Shown piece after piece: positions 11,346-22,834 of a DNA stretch of 64,000 bases. Source of the DNA: Cepaea nemoralis. Its lineage: Eukaryota > Mollusca > Gastropoda > Stylommatophora > Helicidae. The notes beneath the pieces were generated by a model, which worked only from the letters and a program-made list of their open reading frames with translations, was not told the DNA's origin and made no database searches. The position numbers and the translations under genes are program-made. Position 1 is the first letter of the stretch. Each line of letters begins with the position of its first letter. The stretch lies in contig JACEFZ010011076.1 in assembly GCA_014155875.1 (NCBI GenBank), positions 62,001 to 126,000 of the forward strand, in the 5' to 3' direction.

Positions 11346-12109
11346 TAAAATATTTACACACAGAAGCTACAAACAATATGTTTGCACCATTTATTGCCTG
11401 GCAACTCTGTAGGTGTATACTGCAGAGTTACATATCATTATGAAGCGAATAAATGAATTATACTTTGGCCGAAATACTTTAAAAACATAGGCACTGATAT
11501 TATTCGATTGTCCAGCATCAGTTATGGCCACGGTACTCGCAAATTCCAAAAAGTAAAACTTTCGTTTGCACAAAATTGGGTGGAAAGCCTAACTACTAAA
11601 GCCTCGATGCTTCTGGCAATCATTTATATTATTCTTCGAAAACAATATACGAAACGTCTCTTTTTCGTTAACTTTTTGAAGACTATTAAACATAAGGCAA
11701 TTTATAGCATTGTTAACAAACATAAGAGAACTAACAGTACAACTAACAATCACACTCCAACAGATAGAACAGCTAAAAAAATATAAAAAACTGAAGCACC
11801 ACAGCAGGATATACTAGGGCAATATCTTTTTAAACCCGTTTTTATCCTTTACAGGAAGTTGCAATCCAACCCTAGCATTGATGGCTGCATTTGATTTTTT
11901 TACTTTTAATTTTTCCCTTTTTCCCAAATTTCTTTCTGAACGGGCCAACCCCTCATACCATTATCAAAAATTTTAAAGCAAAGCTGTCGCTTCCAAATTG
12001 CATGCGGTGTCTTCAACCCGGTTTTGGGGGGACTGTGAAACTGGGGTTCACTATACTTAACCCACAGACCCCGGAAAGAGAGAGTCAATACACCCGGAGA
12101 TAAGCAAAC
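11346..12109. other. No gene seen
   Basis: Weak relatives of the 30-bp repeat occur near 11690-11755 (AACAAACATAAGAGAACTAA). The rest is AT-rich, with a T/C homopolymer patch at 11890-11960. No credible coding frame. Confidence 0.4.
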
Positions 12110-12715
12110 AATCAATGACGGACACCAGTCAAAAAGTGACGGACACCAGTCAAACGTGGGGGGGACACCTGTCAAAAGTGACGTACACCAGTCAACGTGG
12201 GAAAAGGACAAACCCGTTTAAACGGTGACCGGGCCCAGTCAAACGTGACGGAAAACCAAAGGCCCAAAGTAAAGGGGCACCAGTCAAAACGTGACGAACA
12301 CCAGTCAAACGTGACGGACAGCAGTCAAACGTGACGGACAGCAGTCAAACGTGACGGACACCAGTCAAACGTGACGGACACCAGTCAAAACGTGATTGAA
12401 CACCAATTTAAAAAGTGGCCGGATGCCAGTCAAACGTGACGGACACCAGTCAAACGTGACGGCCACCAGTCAAACGTGACGTACACCAGTCAAACGTGAC
12501 GGACACCAGTCAAATGTGACGTACACCAGTCAAACGTGACGGACAGCAGTCAAACGTGACGGACACCAGTCAAACATGACGGACACCATCTCCAAAGTGA
12601 CGGACACCAGTCAAACGTGACGGAAAACCAATCAAAAAGTGGACGGACACCCTCTAACGTGACGGACACCAGTCAAAAAGTGACGGAAAACCAGTCCCAA
12701 AAGTGAAAGGACCCC
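12110..12715. repeat. 20-bp minisatellite
   Basis: About 28 units of GTGACGGACACCAGTCAAAC or close variants. The middle (12290-12560) is regular; both edges contain homopolymer-type errors such as GGGGGGACACC and AAAACCAAAGGCCC. No frame is conserved because 20 is not a multiple of three. Confidence 0.92.
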
Positions 12716-13317
12716 CCTTTTCATTCGTGGATGTGTACTGGGTATATTGTGTAATGCCACATATTGTTTAGACCAATCGGCACTCGATGGACATTGCGAA
12801 TCAACTATAAACCGGCCTCCGCCCCTTCCCCTGACACTTCTTAGTACCAATTTAAAGCTTGACTGACCAGAGAAACCAGGTGGGTGTAGTTTAGAATACA
12901 TGATCACGGGTCGGTAAGCAAGGGTGCTAGCCTCAAATATACACCGGCGCCGCTGGTAAACAAAAGGAATTGCATAACGTCATATATAATATTAGTGTGC
13001 TGATTGCTTCCTAATGAAATAGTTAAACTGCTGGCTTGTTTTTATATGCCGGGATCATCTGCACTCTACAACTGATACCTTCACAGGTGTGACAATCTCA
13101 CCAGTAGATCAAATAGGAGGGTATCACACACGCAAGTGTTGAAGATCTGTAGCACCGGGAGATAGGTGTTCTACATGTGTATATAGACGGTCTACACATG
13201 CTGTAAACATTCTTTTTGTGGGTGTTTGTCAAATGTCCGAAATGTATATTGGGAAGTGGCCTATTGAGACTATTTCCCAGGATTTCAACTGCCAACGTGG
13301 GTAACATGTACATTTAT
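12716..13317. other. No gene seen
   Basis: Mixed-composition sequence without a recognised gene, repeat family or RNA. Confidence 0.4.
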
Positions 13318-13712
<395 letters not shown>

Positions 13713-13794
13713 GTGGTAACGTTGCGACTAGCACATTTATCAGCAGGACTGGTGATCATTTGTTTTCAGCTCATTGATATAGATTTAAACAAAA

Positions 13795-14022
13795 TTGACC
13801 TGGGTATATGGCACATTGGTGATAAGGTGATAGTGCATAATCTAATAGACCATTTGACTTTCGATGGCTAGTGTTGTGAATATGACGCCGGCCGCCCTCA
13901 CTTTTCCAAGAAGGTTCCCGGCACCCATCTAAGTTCATAAATGTGAACCCAGGTCCAGTTGTAAAACCCACGTCGTTGAGAACTAAACCCCATAACCATC
14001 TGGCCGGCAGACAAGCCTGCTA
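13795..14022 (-). mobile_element. SINE-like repeat, family C
   Basis: Read on the minus strand it starts CAGGCTTGTCTGCCGGCCAG and ends near GTGCCATATACCCAG. Start and end match the elements at 32616-32840 and 35131-35390, which share a GCCNGCCCAGTGG-type head and the GCAYCATATACCYAATA tail. The middle is too diverged to align by eye. Confidence 0.55.
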
Positions 14023-14107
14023 GTGGCTGTGTTAAGACGGACGGCAAACAATTGTGCTAGTTACTGTGTCGTTTCCACAATGGCCACACAACAAAGTTAA
14101 AGAAAAC

Positions 14108-14345
14108 ACAAGCCGAATGGATAAGAACTTTCGTTCTTAAACAACCGGGGTGCTGAGTCGAGGTAGCGGGTTCAACCCCTACACAGGTCAATACGACTAA
14201 AATGTTGTCTCTGAAGTCGTTGTGGGTTTGCATGACGGCGAGGGACACTGGTAATTGGGAAAGCTAATCCACACGAACAAAATCAGTCCAGTGGTACTAG
14301 AAGTAGTGTGTATGGACTACGCTTGAGTTCAAAGAGAACGAGCGC
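14108..14345 (+). mobile_element. tRNA-headed SINE, family B with long body
   Basis: The head AGCCGAATGGATAAGAACTT and B box GTAGCGGGTTCAACCCC are clear. The body (ACGGCGAGGGACACTGGTAA, then GTGTATGGACTACGCTTGAG) matches the copy at 9245-9530. An A-rich stretch follows its 3' end. Confidence 0.8.
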
Positions 14346-14945
14346 AAAAAAACAAAACATAATGCAACACCGTTGGCAATAAATCTAGCTATAAATAAAA
14401 CACAATTCAGCAAACATACACTATAATTTACAAACAAATCATACATGACACCGCATTAGAGCAAACACAAGCAATCTAAAACATCGAGGTGCAAATAAAA
14501 GAATAGACGACACAAGATCAACACAAAATGTAATAATAAACGTCCAACGTCTTCAAGGGTTAAATGATATTCATGCAAGATATCCCGTATCTGTTTATAA
14601 ACAGAACTACAATCTTGACACTTTCGTTACCCCCAAAGATCACGATTTTCCGGCGATTTTGGATCAAATTGCATCCTTATGTCAAGTGTAATCTACACAG
14701 GAAGAATGACTGCCAAATATCTGCAGACAGATCAATGATTTACGTTACTGCTCTGCAAAGGTAATAGTTTATGGTCAAACAGGGGTATAGTGCTCCGTTG
14801 ATAAAAACAGCTCGGCTTTCTGTTAGTTTACCTAGTGGAGCGTAATGTGAACTGCTCGGTAATCACCAACATTTTATTGGTCACCTCGATTGTAGCAATG
14901 AATATTCAATCAGAGGTGAACTGGGGTTTATTAACCAGAACCAGT
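14346..14945. other. No gene seen
   Basis: A-rich sequence to about 14540 (possibly the extended tail of the SINE before it), then ordinary sequence. No credible coding frame. Confidence 0.4.
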
Positions 14946-15115
14946 CAACGTGTCTGAATGGATATGAGCGATTTGACTCTTAAACTTCCGGTGTGCTGAA
15001 AAAGGCAAAGAGGGAACAACCCCTACACAGGTCAGTTGGACTTCAATGTTGACTTTCTTGTTAAGAAAGCAATGGCAAACTACTTAATGTAAAACTGTTT
15101 AGAAAATCAACCACG
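14946..15115 (+). mobile_element. tRNA-headed SINE, family B with short body
   Basis: The head is TGTCTGAATGGATATGAGCG. The B-box region is damaged, followed by CCCCTACACAGGTCAGTTGG. The body is AGAAAGCAATGGCAAACTAC, the module also carried by family A SINEs, not the long body of the other family B copies. Confidence 0.75.
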
Positions 15116-15160
15116 ATTGGCGTAGATTGCATCGTCATGCAAAGGGCATGCAATTTTACA

Positions 15161-15163
<3 letters not shown>

Positions 15164-15243
<80 letters not shown>

Positions 15244-15298
15244 CCAGAATGTAACCACCAACAGAAAGCTACGAAGATAACATTGATAATATTATATA

Positions 15299-15372
<74 letters not shown>
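15164..15372. repeat. Two long (TA)n microsatellites separated by 57 bases
   Basis: (TA)n at 15164-15242 and 15299-15369. Each array is self-complementary and could extrude a cruciform. The open frames of alternating Ile and Tyr are artefacts. Confidence 0.98.
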
Positions 15373-15373
<1 letters not shown>

Positions 15374-16079
15374 GTGACACTGGATATTGTCTTGATGGAG
15401 TATAGGAGAAAAGATAAAATATATTTGGGAGACCATCACTTTAAGTGAATACTAACAGATAAATTATCGTATTCTTTCTTATTTCTGCAACGATCAAAGG
15501 ACATATTTAAAAAAAATTAACATAGACAAGCAAAACATCTATACCTAAACTAAAAGAGGCCATAGTATATGGAAGACTAAAGGTATCTTAAAACTAATAA
15601 ACATAAAAAGAAACAAGAACAATGAAAGATATGATGAGATTTAGCCAGAAATGAGGAAATTGCGTAAAAAAGAAAGAAATGACATGGCTTGGAGCAACCT
15701 TAAAACAAGTCAGTTGTCAAACAGAAAAACAAAACATTCGCCAGAATTATAAATTAATGAACACAAGAATTATGACCTTTCTAATAAAAGAATATCCCGC
15801 ATCAATTAGTTGTCTAAAACTATAGAATACAAAAATTAACATGGCCAATGAGTAGATATTAAATACATGGTTAGAAGAATTTTGGATAGACGGGATCATT
15901 TAAAACTATTTTAATACAAACATAAGATCGAACTGGAAATGCCTTATAGAGATTAAACTTAGATTGCCCATGACAAAAGTAGCCATCTAGCAAAATTGAA
16001 GACATACTCGCCATGTAAGTAACTATTGCATTGAAAAGTTAGTGTTGAAGTGGTATATAGTGCCTAATTTTTTTCGCAT
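15373..16079. other. No gene seen
   Basis: Strongly A-rich sequence with no open frame of note and no recognised repeat. Confidence 0.4.
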
Positions 16080-16307
16080 ATCCCTTACAAGACATCGCTG
16101 TCAACACCAGAATTTTACCACTGTTGTGGATTTATTGGCAAGATTACGCTCAGTAGTTTGCCATTGCTTTCTGAGCGGCCAGCTCACGTATCCCGTAAGT
16201 TACCAACGCGGTGAGAACCGCTAACAATTCTCGCGCGCTGCGTTACCCTACGTGGATAAACGTGATTACGGAGAACGTCGTTTAACGCTTAGGCCACGGA
16301 GACCGGT
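16080..16307 (-). mobile_element. tRNA-headed SINE, family A
   Basis: On the minus strand the head ACCGGTCTCCGTGGCCTAAG is followed by the body with AGAAAGCAATGGCAAACTAC and the 3' end AGCGATGTCTTGTAAGGGA. It matches the other family A copies in order and length (about 228 bp). The B-box area is diverged in this copy. Confidence 0.85.
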
Positions 16308-16479
16308 ATATAGTGCCTATAGTGTTGTGTAAATGTGAAGTGTGGACAATAAACCAAGAAACATTTTATGGTAGCAGAATGTGGTTTCCGAGATCAATCC
16401 AAAATATAACAAGGGCGGACATAACTACGAATAAGAGTCTTTCAAGAAACAGATGAAAACTGTAAAGTGTTGAGAAACA

Positions 16480-16710
16480 TTAGGCGTATGCAGTCATTAT
16501 ATTTGGGCATGTTAAGTTGAGAAACATTTAAAAATGAGTGACTAGTGGCAAACCTTATGGGAAAGGGGATACTTAATTAGACACATGGGGTGATCAAGAA
16601 AGAATACAGATGTGATCCAAGATTCTGGTGATCGTCAGATGTGATACAAGATTCGTATGGGTTGACAGAACATGATCGCCTACCCGTCCCAGCATAGTAT
16701 ATGATGATGA
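16480..16710 (+). mobile_element. Probable LINE 3'-end fragment
   Basis: A broken plus-strand frame includes the LFGHV-type motif that many LINE ORF2 proteins carry near their C-terminus. It ends in a segment reading as MIAYPSQHSI before a stop and a short GATGATGAT tail. That layout, tail included, is typical of LINE 3' ends. No longer match was found in this window, so this stays tentative. Confidence 0.45.
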
Positions 16711-17084
16711 TTATAGACTGTTTCCTTTCTTGGCGGCTTTTACTTTCCAATATAGACTAAAGTTTATGTCAGGTCTTAGAAAGATATGACTGAACTACTG
16801 TATGCCACTAGACGGTATAACCTGCTTTCTTCTAGCGTCTCTCACCAAACCCAACACCATACATTTTACTAACGGTTTCCGATGGAGGAGCGCATCTTGC
16901 AGGGTACACGCCTGACCCTAGTACTAGAAAATATAATATAAAATATCATGGCAAGGCAGATAAGGCCCCAAGCCTTGGCAATTGGTCTAGGATGGTAGTT
17001 CCGACAGCAGGATAGTTAGAGCATTGCATTGCTGATCCGGCAGTTTCTGAGGCTTGTATTGTTCCTGACGTATTGGTGTTACCT

Positions 17085-17188
17085 TTTCTCTGGAGTACAC
17101 TAGGCAGGCCGAGAGAAGGATCACACGGCAGTGGCAAAATACGGTCTCTGAATTCAGGCCAGGCTTTTTTATATGGTGATGTAACTAT
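17085..17188 (+). repeat. Dispersed repeat, copy 1 (interrupted by mariner)
   Basis: CTAGGCAGGCCGAGAGAAGG, then ACGGTCTCTGAATTC, then AGGCCAGGCTTTTTT match 23621-23700 (CTAGGAAGGCCGAGAGATGA, ATATGGTCTCTACTATTC, CGCCCAGGTTTTGTG). Nature unknown; the mariner element inserted directly after it. Confidence 0.5.
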
Positions 17189-17189
17189 T

Positions 17190-18514
17190 AGGGACGTTCA
17201 TTTGAAACCCGTTCCAATGGCTTTATTACAAAAGCATGAAAGAAACATTACCAGGTGTGGTGGAATTAAACAAAGCATTCATTTTGAATGAATTATGCAC
17301 CATGGATTGGTCAGAAGAAGTCGCGATAGGCATTCAAGCAAGCATCCCATTGCACAAGTAGGCGGCGAATACCGTCCGCAAAAAAAGGATTGTGGTTGCT
17401 CACTGAACCAAGTGTTTACCGCGTTCATTACGTCTGCATCTGTATGAAATTCGTTGCCTCCTGAGAGCGTGTTTTAGAGGTCCGAACACGACTGTAGATT
17501 GGATGTTGAAGAATTTCCCACTTCTTCCTTGCCTATGCTTCCTGTACAGTCTTTGCGATATGCGGACGAGCATAATCGTCCAACAAAATCACATCGCGAG
17601 AAAGCATACCGGTTCGTTTAATCTTGAAGGCTTTTTGCAGCTTGTCTAGTGTTTGCAAGTAGTTGGTAGAGTTGGTGTTGACACCAGGTTCTTTAAAGTC
17701 GGCCAACAATAGCCCTTCATGGTAAAAAATAAATGCGCTCAGCATAACCTTACCAGCGGAAACCTGTAACTTGAATTTTTTGGCTTTTGGTGATCCAGCA
17801 TGCTTCCATTGGACGCTCTCCCTTTAGCTGCTTGGCTCAAAGTGGTGACACCATGATTCATCGCCTGCCACTATGCGGAAGAGAAATGCATCACTTACCA
17901 CTCTGTAACGCAGCAAGTGATTCAAACGCCATCCCATGCGTTCCTCTTTTTGATGGTCGGTCAACATCCGTGGTACCCTCTGTGAATACACCTTCCGATA
18001 TTGCAGTTTCTTACGAATGACCTTTTGAATTGTCCCAACTGACACATTAAATTCTTTCGCTAGCGAACGTGTGCTTCGACAACGGTTCATCTGTACTGCT
18101 GCATCAATTTTGGCGATGGTTTTTTCTGTTGCAACAATATGCGCTTGACCCGGCCGTGGAAGATCTGTCGTGAGCTGACGTCGTTTCCGAAACATTCGTG
18201 CCCAGTCTGTCACTGTTGTCTTCGACACACATTTGTTACCGTACGCTGCCTGCATTCTTCGATGAATGTCCACTGGTCGATATCCTTCAAATGAAAGAAA
18301 CTGAATCACCGCTCTTTGAGCTTCTTTGGACGGATTTTGGATCAACCCGGCCATTTTCTCAACGGTCAGAAACAGAACTTATGCATCATGGGACGATAAG
18401 CATTTGCTCTTTTATTCATTGGTCAGTACTTATCACATGACTATGACATGATCATGTTCAACGTACGCAATTACGCGAGGTGCGGCACGAACGGATTTCA
18501 AATGAACGCCCCTT
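17190..18514 (-). mobile_element. Mariner-like DNA transposon, complete ends, dead
   Basis: Inverted ends of about 25 bp. The left end reads GGGACGTTCATTTGAAACCC at 17191-17210; the right end read in reverse is GGGGCGTTCATTTGAAATCC (ending ~18511). TA-containing flanks are present on both sides (ACTATTA on the left, TTATATT on the right), as expected for Tc1/mariner insertion. The size of about 1.33 kb is normal for a full-length mariner. The single transposase gene inside is on the minus strand and broken. Confidence 0.88.
17311..18354 (-). pseudogene. Mariner-type transposase, frameshifted and missing the third catalytic Asp
   Basis: It begins at ATG 18354 with an HTH_48-type DNA-binding region (residues ~12-50, including VDIHRRMQAAYGNKCVSKTT), then a second helix-turn-helix (SLAKEFNVSVGTIQKVI). 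The first catalytic Asp lies in AGDESW near residue 168. A frameshift lies near 17810-17825, and the second Asp follows in LLDDYARPH (~17567-17593). The motif HPIYS is then followed directly by FGPLK, so the roughly ten residues that normally carry the third Asp (PD motif) are deleted. A further frameshift near 17465 leads to the C-terminal part (NTWFSEQP ... NAYRDFF) and the stop at 17311-17313. Catalysis is therefore impossible. Motif identities are from family knowledge; breaks are seen in the sequence. Confidence 0.9.
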
Positions 18515-18724
18515 ATATTTGTAGATGGAGCTATTGACATACTGTGGAACAGATTGGTGGTATCTATCAACGGTGTACGAGAGAGGAATCTATGGACGTA
18601 CAGAAAAACGTCTGAAACTTTCCTCTAAGAAACAAACTATAGCTGTAAATTGATTAGAGAATTTAGACGCAGACAGTTTATAATTTTTTTTACACACAAA
18701 CGCAAGTATGCACGCACACACGCG

Positions 18725-18727
<3 letters not shown>

Positions 18728-18816
<89 letters not shown>
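18728..18816. repeat. (TA)n microsatellite
   Basis: A long TA dinucleotide run preceded by (CA)n/(CG)n (ACACACGCGCGCGCA). It lies between mariner flank and the next tandem repeat. Confidence 0.97.
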
Positions 18817-18823
<7 letters not shown>

Positions 18824-18825
18824 CA

Positions 18826-19385
18826 CTAGCTGACCCGGCCCGGCTTCGACCAGGCCCTGGAGGGATCTATCTATCTATCAGTCTGTCTGTCTGCTTGTTT
18901 GTCTGCTGTCTGTCTGTCTGGCTGACCCGGCCCGGCTTCACCCAGTCCCTGGTGGGGAGCATCTCATTTAATTCATATAAGTAGTCATATAAGCTCTCCC
19001 GTTCCCGACTATCTGTCTGTCTGTCTGTCTGTCTGTCTGACCCGGCCCGGCTTCACCCAGTCCCTGGTGGGGAGCATCTCATTTAATTCATATACGTAGT
19101 CATATAAACTCTCCCGTTCCCGACTATCTGTTTGTCTGTCTATCTGTCTGTCTGTCTCGGCCCGGCTTCACCCAGTCCCTGATGGGGAGCATCTCATTTA
19201 ATTCATATACGTAGTCATATAAGCTCTCCCGTTCCCGACTGTCTGTCTGTCTATCTGTCTGTCTGACCCGGCCCGGCTTCACCCAGTCCCTGGTGGGGAG
19301 CATATCATTTAATTCATATACGTAGTCAAATAAGCTTCCGTTCCCGACTATCTGTCTGTCTATCTATCTGACCCGGCGTGGTTTT
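18826..19385 (+). repeat. Dispersed repeat beginning CTGACCCGGCCCGGC, with (CTGT)n, about five tandem copies
   Basis: Copies begin near 18831, 18922, 19036, 19158 and 19263, each with CCGGCCCGGCTTCRCCCAG, GGGGAGCATCTCATTTAATT and TCTCCCGTTCCCGACT, then a (CTGT)n run. Copy length is about 90-120 bp, mostly set by the length of that run. It is the same unit as at 1246-1716. A degenerate sixth start (CTGACCCGGCGTGG) lies at the right edge. Confidence 0.9.
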
Positions 19386-19900
19386 CACTTAAAAGAATGT
19401 CCTTCCACACACCATTCATTATTTGTAATGAAAACTGTTTTTAATCACCAACATGACAGTTGATAAGTTCTTTAAGCAGAAAAAGATGGGTTACAATGTT
19501 ATGCATTATGCATTATTTTTATGAAAACTTTGAAAATGCCTTAAAGATTATATCATTATTCATTATAACTCATATGCCTAAAATAACTATAGACAAAGAG
19601 TTTAACAATAGTGCAAGTAAGTCCAACAATATGACTATAAAGTATATAGAAATGTTATTAAAAGTTATGCCCCTTGAAATAAATTTTCTAGAGTGAAGTC
19701 CCCCTGCTATATAGACATTATATAAAGAAAAATGAAAAAGTAAATGTTATTAAATAAGTAGAAGATTTTACACTAAGAAACTATTATAGTCGGTTGCACA
19801 GGAATGAAAGGAAGACGTGTAGAAAATTTCATCTCAATCAGATGTACCGTTATCGAACGCATCCAATACACACAAACAAACAAAGTCACATACACTCTGT
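19386..19900. other. No gene seen
   Basis: AT-rich. One 78-residue plus-strand frame at 19460-19696 has no recognised domain and no supporting context. Confidence 0.35.
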
Positions 19901-19904
19901 TTTA

Positions 19905-20150
19905 TATATATATATATATATATCCCATGGGACAAAAGGGGGATTTTCTGAATAGTGTAGGGATCGGATGGGACGGGATGGGACAGGCATAAATTACCAT
20001 TGGATGGGACAGAACAACATGTCCCATGGACAAGCCTGCCGGGCTTGGCCATGGGAATGTTATTTCCATGGGAATACCATGGGAAAGTCACATAGGACGG
20101 GATGGTATGGGACATGCATAAATTACCACGCAATGTAAATTATATATATA
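19905..20150. repeat. CCATGGGA-rich repeat between (TA)n arms
   Basis: The self-complementary word CCATGG occurs six times here (TCCCATGGGAC, TCCCATGGACA, GGCCATGGGAATG, TTTCCATGGGA, TACCATGGGAAA and similar). Two copies of GGGATGGGACAGGCATAAAT or a close variant lie about 115 bp apart. (TA)n runs lie on both sides (19904-19922 and 20141-20152). No protein frame is supported. Confidence 0.7.
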
Positions 20151-21150
20151 TAATACTGACACTAATTGAGATTTTGACACAAACTCAAAACTCACAGCAT
20201 TTTATTATATAGTAATATTACAACATTGCAACATTGATGTGTGTGGTTGTTATTCACTGAAACTTTCTGAGCTGTCTTGGAAATAACCCTTACAGATATA
20301 ATTGTATCTTGCTTTTTTTTTCCTTCTAAATCGTTATCATACCACTGCAATACCAATTTGCTTTTCATTGCCACTATCTAATATATTTAAAAGAAAATCT
20401 TGTCATTATATAATATATTTAACAGATATTCATGACACTGGTTGAGATACTTTAGAGATAATCATGACACTCTTTCAAATATTATGTGAAAACTAAAACG
20501 TTTTTAATAAAAATTTGATTTTTTTTTTTGGACACCAAATTTGCACCACTAATCTGGTGTTCTGCTTTTACTGACAGCTTCTGAATTATCTTCCAGGCAA
20601 CCCTGACACTTTGAGGCATCATGGAGATAACATCGACATAAATCTATTGTAGAGTGATATTCCGACCTAACATAGCTAACCTGTCATAGATACTACTGAG
20701 AATAACTTATCGAGATGATGAGATAATGGGAATGTGTTTCCACGCATATTCCTAACACCCAGACAGCTTCCATCACTTAACCAAGGGAGTCTTCCTTCAG
20801 GCAGTAAGTGCGTTTACCAGTCAATCGATAGTCAAACTATTCGCTTAAATGGAATCTGTATTGGTCAGTTTGCAAGCAACTCGTGTGTGAGTACATCAGA
20901 ATTCGTTTTAGATTACACGATGTGAAAAGCCGGCAGTGGCATCAGTGTAAGAGTGGGTGTGTTTGAAAAGTGATTGTATGTGTGGGTATGTTTACATAAT
21001 TGTTGTGCTTACAGAATGGGTTGGATACACATCGGTTTTATTAGACAGAAAGGTTATTGTACATTATAAAATAAAGAAAAATATATGTTAAGATTATACT
21101 GGAAAACTGCAAGCACAAACACGTGTACATACCTTACAAAAACCCCAGGT
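20151..21150. other. No gene seen
   Basis: AT-rich sequence with short frames only. Words such as ATGACACTGGTTGAGATA and ATGACACTCTTTCAAAT suggest weak internal repetition near 20430-20490. No recognised family. Confidence 0.35.
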
Positions 21151-21174
21151 TTAATAATAGAAATCACACTAGGG

Positions 21175-21300
21175 AAAATAATATTAGAAATAATATTAAT
21201 AATAGAAGAAGAGGCCGACCATGTAAAATATGGACAAAGGGAGTAGCAAAGTCCATGAGAATTTCGATATATGAGGCCCATAAACGGGCATTCTCCTGTT
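21175..21300 (+). mobile_element. Possible LINE ORF2 C-terminal fragment
   Basis: The plus-strand frame includes NNRRRGRPCKIWTKGVAK followed by SMRISIYEAHKRA. A basic RGRP motif followed by W and a short helix is how the C-termini of several LINE ORF2 proteins read. The fragment is short and the call is tentative. Confidence 0.35.
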
Positions 21301-21378
21301 GTTTATGCTTCACCTCAACACAGCAAGGTACAAGAGGAACCTCGAGGACTTCGATGAGATAAACATACTAATAATATT

Positions 21379-21786
21379 GACTGATTGATTGATTGATTGA
21401 TCTAGGAACCGACATCACAGCATTCGGGGTATTCCCAAAGGCGCTCCGTCCCCATCCTCAGCAGCCAGCGAAGAGTTCCAACACCAATAGTACCAGTAAC
21501 AATCTGATTATATGTCCGTCTCGCCTTTCCTCTGAGCGTCGATCGTCGGCCAGATTCCCTCGTCACTCCTCGCTGCCTCATTCTTGCCAGACCATGGTAA
21601 TCCATTTGCTCCTCCGAGGTGTACACGTGCTCCCACAAGGCCGCAACCACGTCTGCCTTGTCATACATTAGTACTCCACCAAGTTTTGCAGAGCCAGCTA
21701 ATCTGTCCGCCTGTTCATTCCCCAGCACACCGGCATGCCCCGGAGAAAAGATCCAGGCGATGCTTGCCACCCGTGACCTCCGAATA
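21379..21786 (-). mobile_element. 5'-truncated I-type LINE 3' end (RNase H tail)
   Basis: Minus-strand frame (21402 to ~21786) encodes the last part of a LINE ORF2: the RNase H segment IFSPGHAGVLGNEQADRLAG, then LRWLLRMGTERLWEYPECC and a stop. It is nearly the same as the end of the LINE at 49.9-52.2 kb. Beyond the stop is an (AATC)n tail, seen on the plus strand as GATTGATTGATTGATTGATC at ~21381-21402. Flanks read TAATAATATT (21369-21378) and TAATAATATA (21788-21797), a possible target-site duplication. Truncation removed the reverse transcriptase and most of the RNase H. Confidence 0.88.
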
Positions 21787-21954
21787 TTAATAATATAATG
21801 ACGACTAAGAAGAGTAATAATTAATAATATCAAAACAGGACACACATGTGCGATGTTTCTATTATATGATTTGTAAAATAAAAAAACAAAATCAAAAACC
21901 AAAACAATTCAAACATTAATAATAAGAAAACAGAGTATACTTTATAACACGTAA

Positions 21955-22165
21955 ACCGGGAGCGTTAGCGTAGTTGACAGAGAGCTGCGATGATGTCTCT
22001 GGCGCGGCCGGACGAGAGTTTCAGACCTGCTTTGTCGTCGCACTAAATAAGGGGAAGACCTGCCACCTATACCTCAGTGCATTCAGGCCTACAGAATGTG
22101 ATGGATATATCACATCACAGGCTCCTAGCAAGAAACTGCTTCAGGACAAATTGTTTTAAAAGAAC
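21955..22165 (+). mobile_element. Possible tRNA-derived SINE
   Basis: GCGTTAGCGTAGTTGACAGA resembles an A box and CGAGAGTTTCAGACCTGC a weak B box, about 50 bases apart as in a tRNA. It does not match families A, B or C, and there is no second copy in this window. Tentative. Confidence 0.35.
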
Positions 22166-22188
22166 ACACAAAATATGAACAATCAAAG

Positions 22189-22580
<392 letters not shown>

Positions 22581-22834
22581 ATTGTGAAAGACGGGTGCGC
22601 GACTTCGCGTATAGTATCCTATTCTGTTTCAGTCAAGGCCCTGTCTGTTTACCTAGTCTCATGGGCTTAGATGAATGCTTTCCATTTCTTTCATAAATAT
22701 TTCAGTTAGATGTGTCGACTTAAAACGCCGACAACTGCTATTGCCATCGAAATACCAAGAGAAATAAATTCGCATGCATTGACTGGCACTCACAGAAATA
22801 GAGAGAAATAGTAGAGATCAGGTAACGGACTCAT

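Noticed and set aside
10674..11443. Repetitive frames of 220-230 residues on both strands
   Set aside because: A 30-bp unit without stops keeps several frames open at once on both strands, which argues against any being a gene.
21402..21902. 166-residue frame as an independent RNase H gene
   Set aside because: It is the tail of the I-type LINE also seen at 51.4-52.2 kb, and its first ~35 residues are flanking sequence beyond the 5' truncation point.
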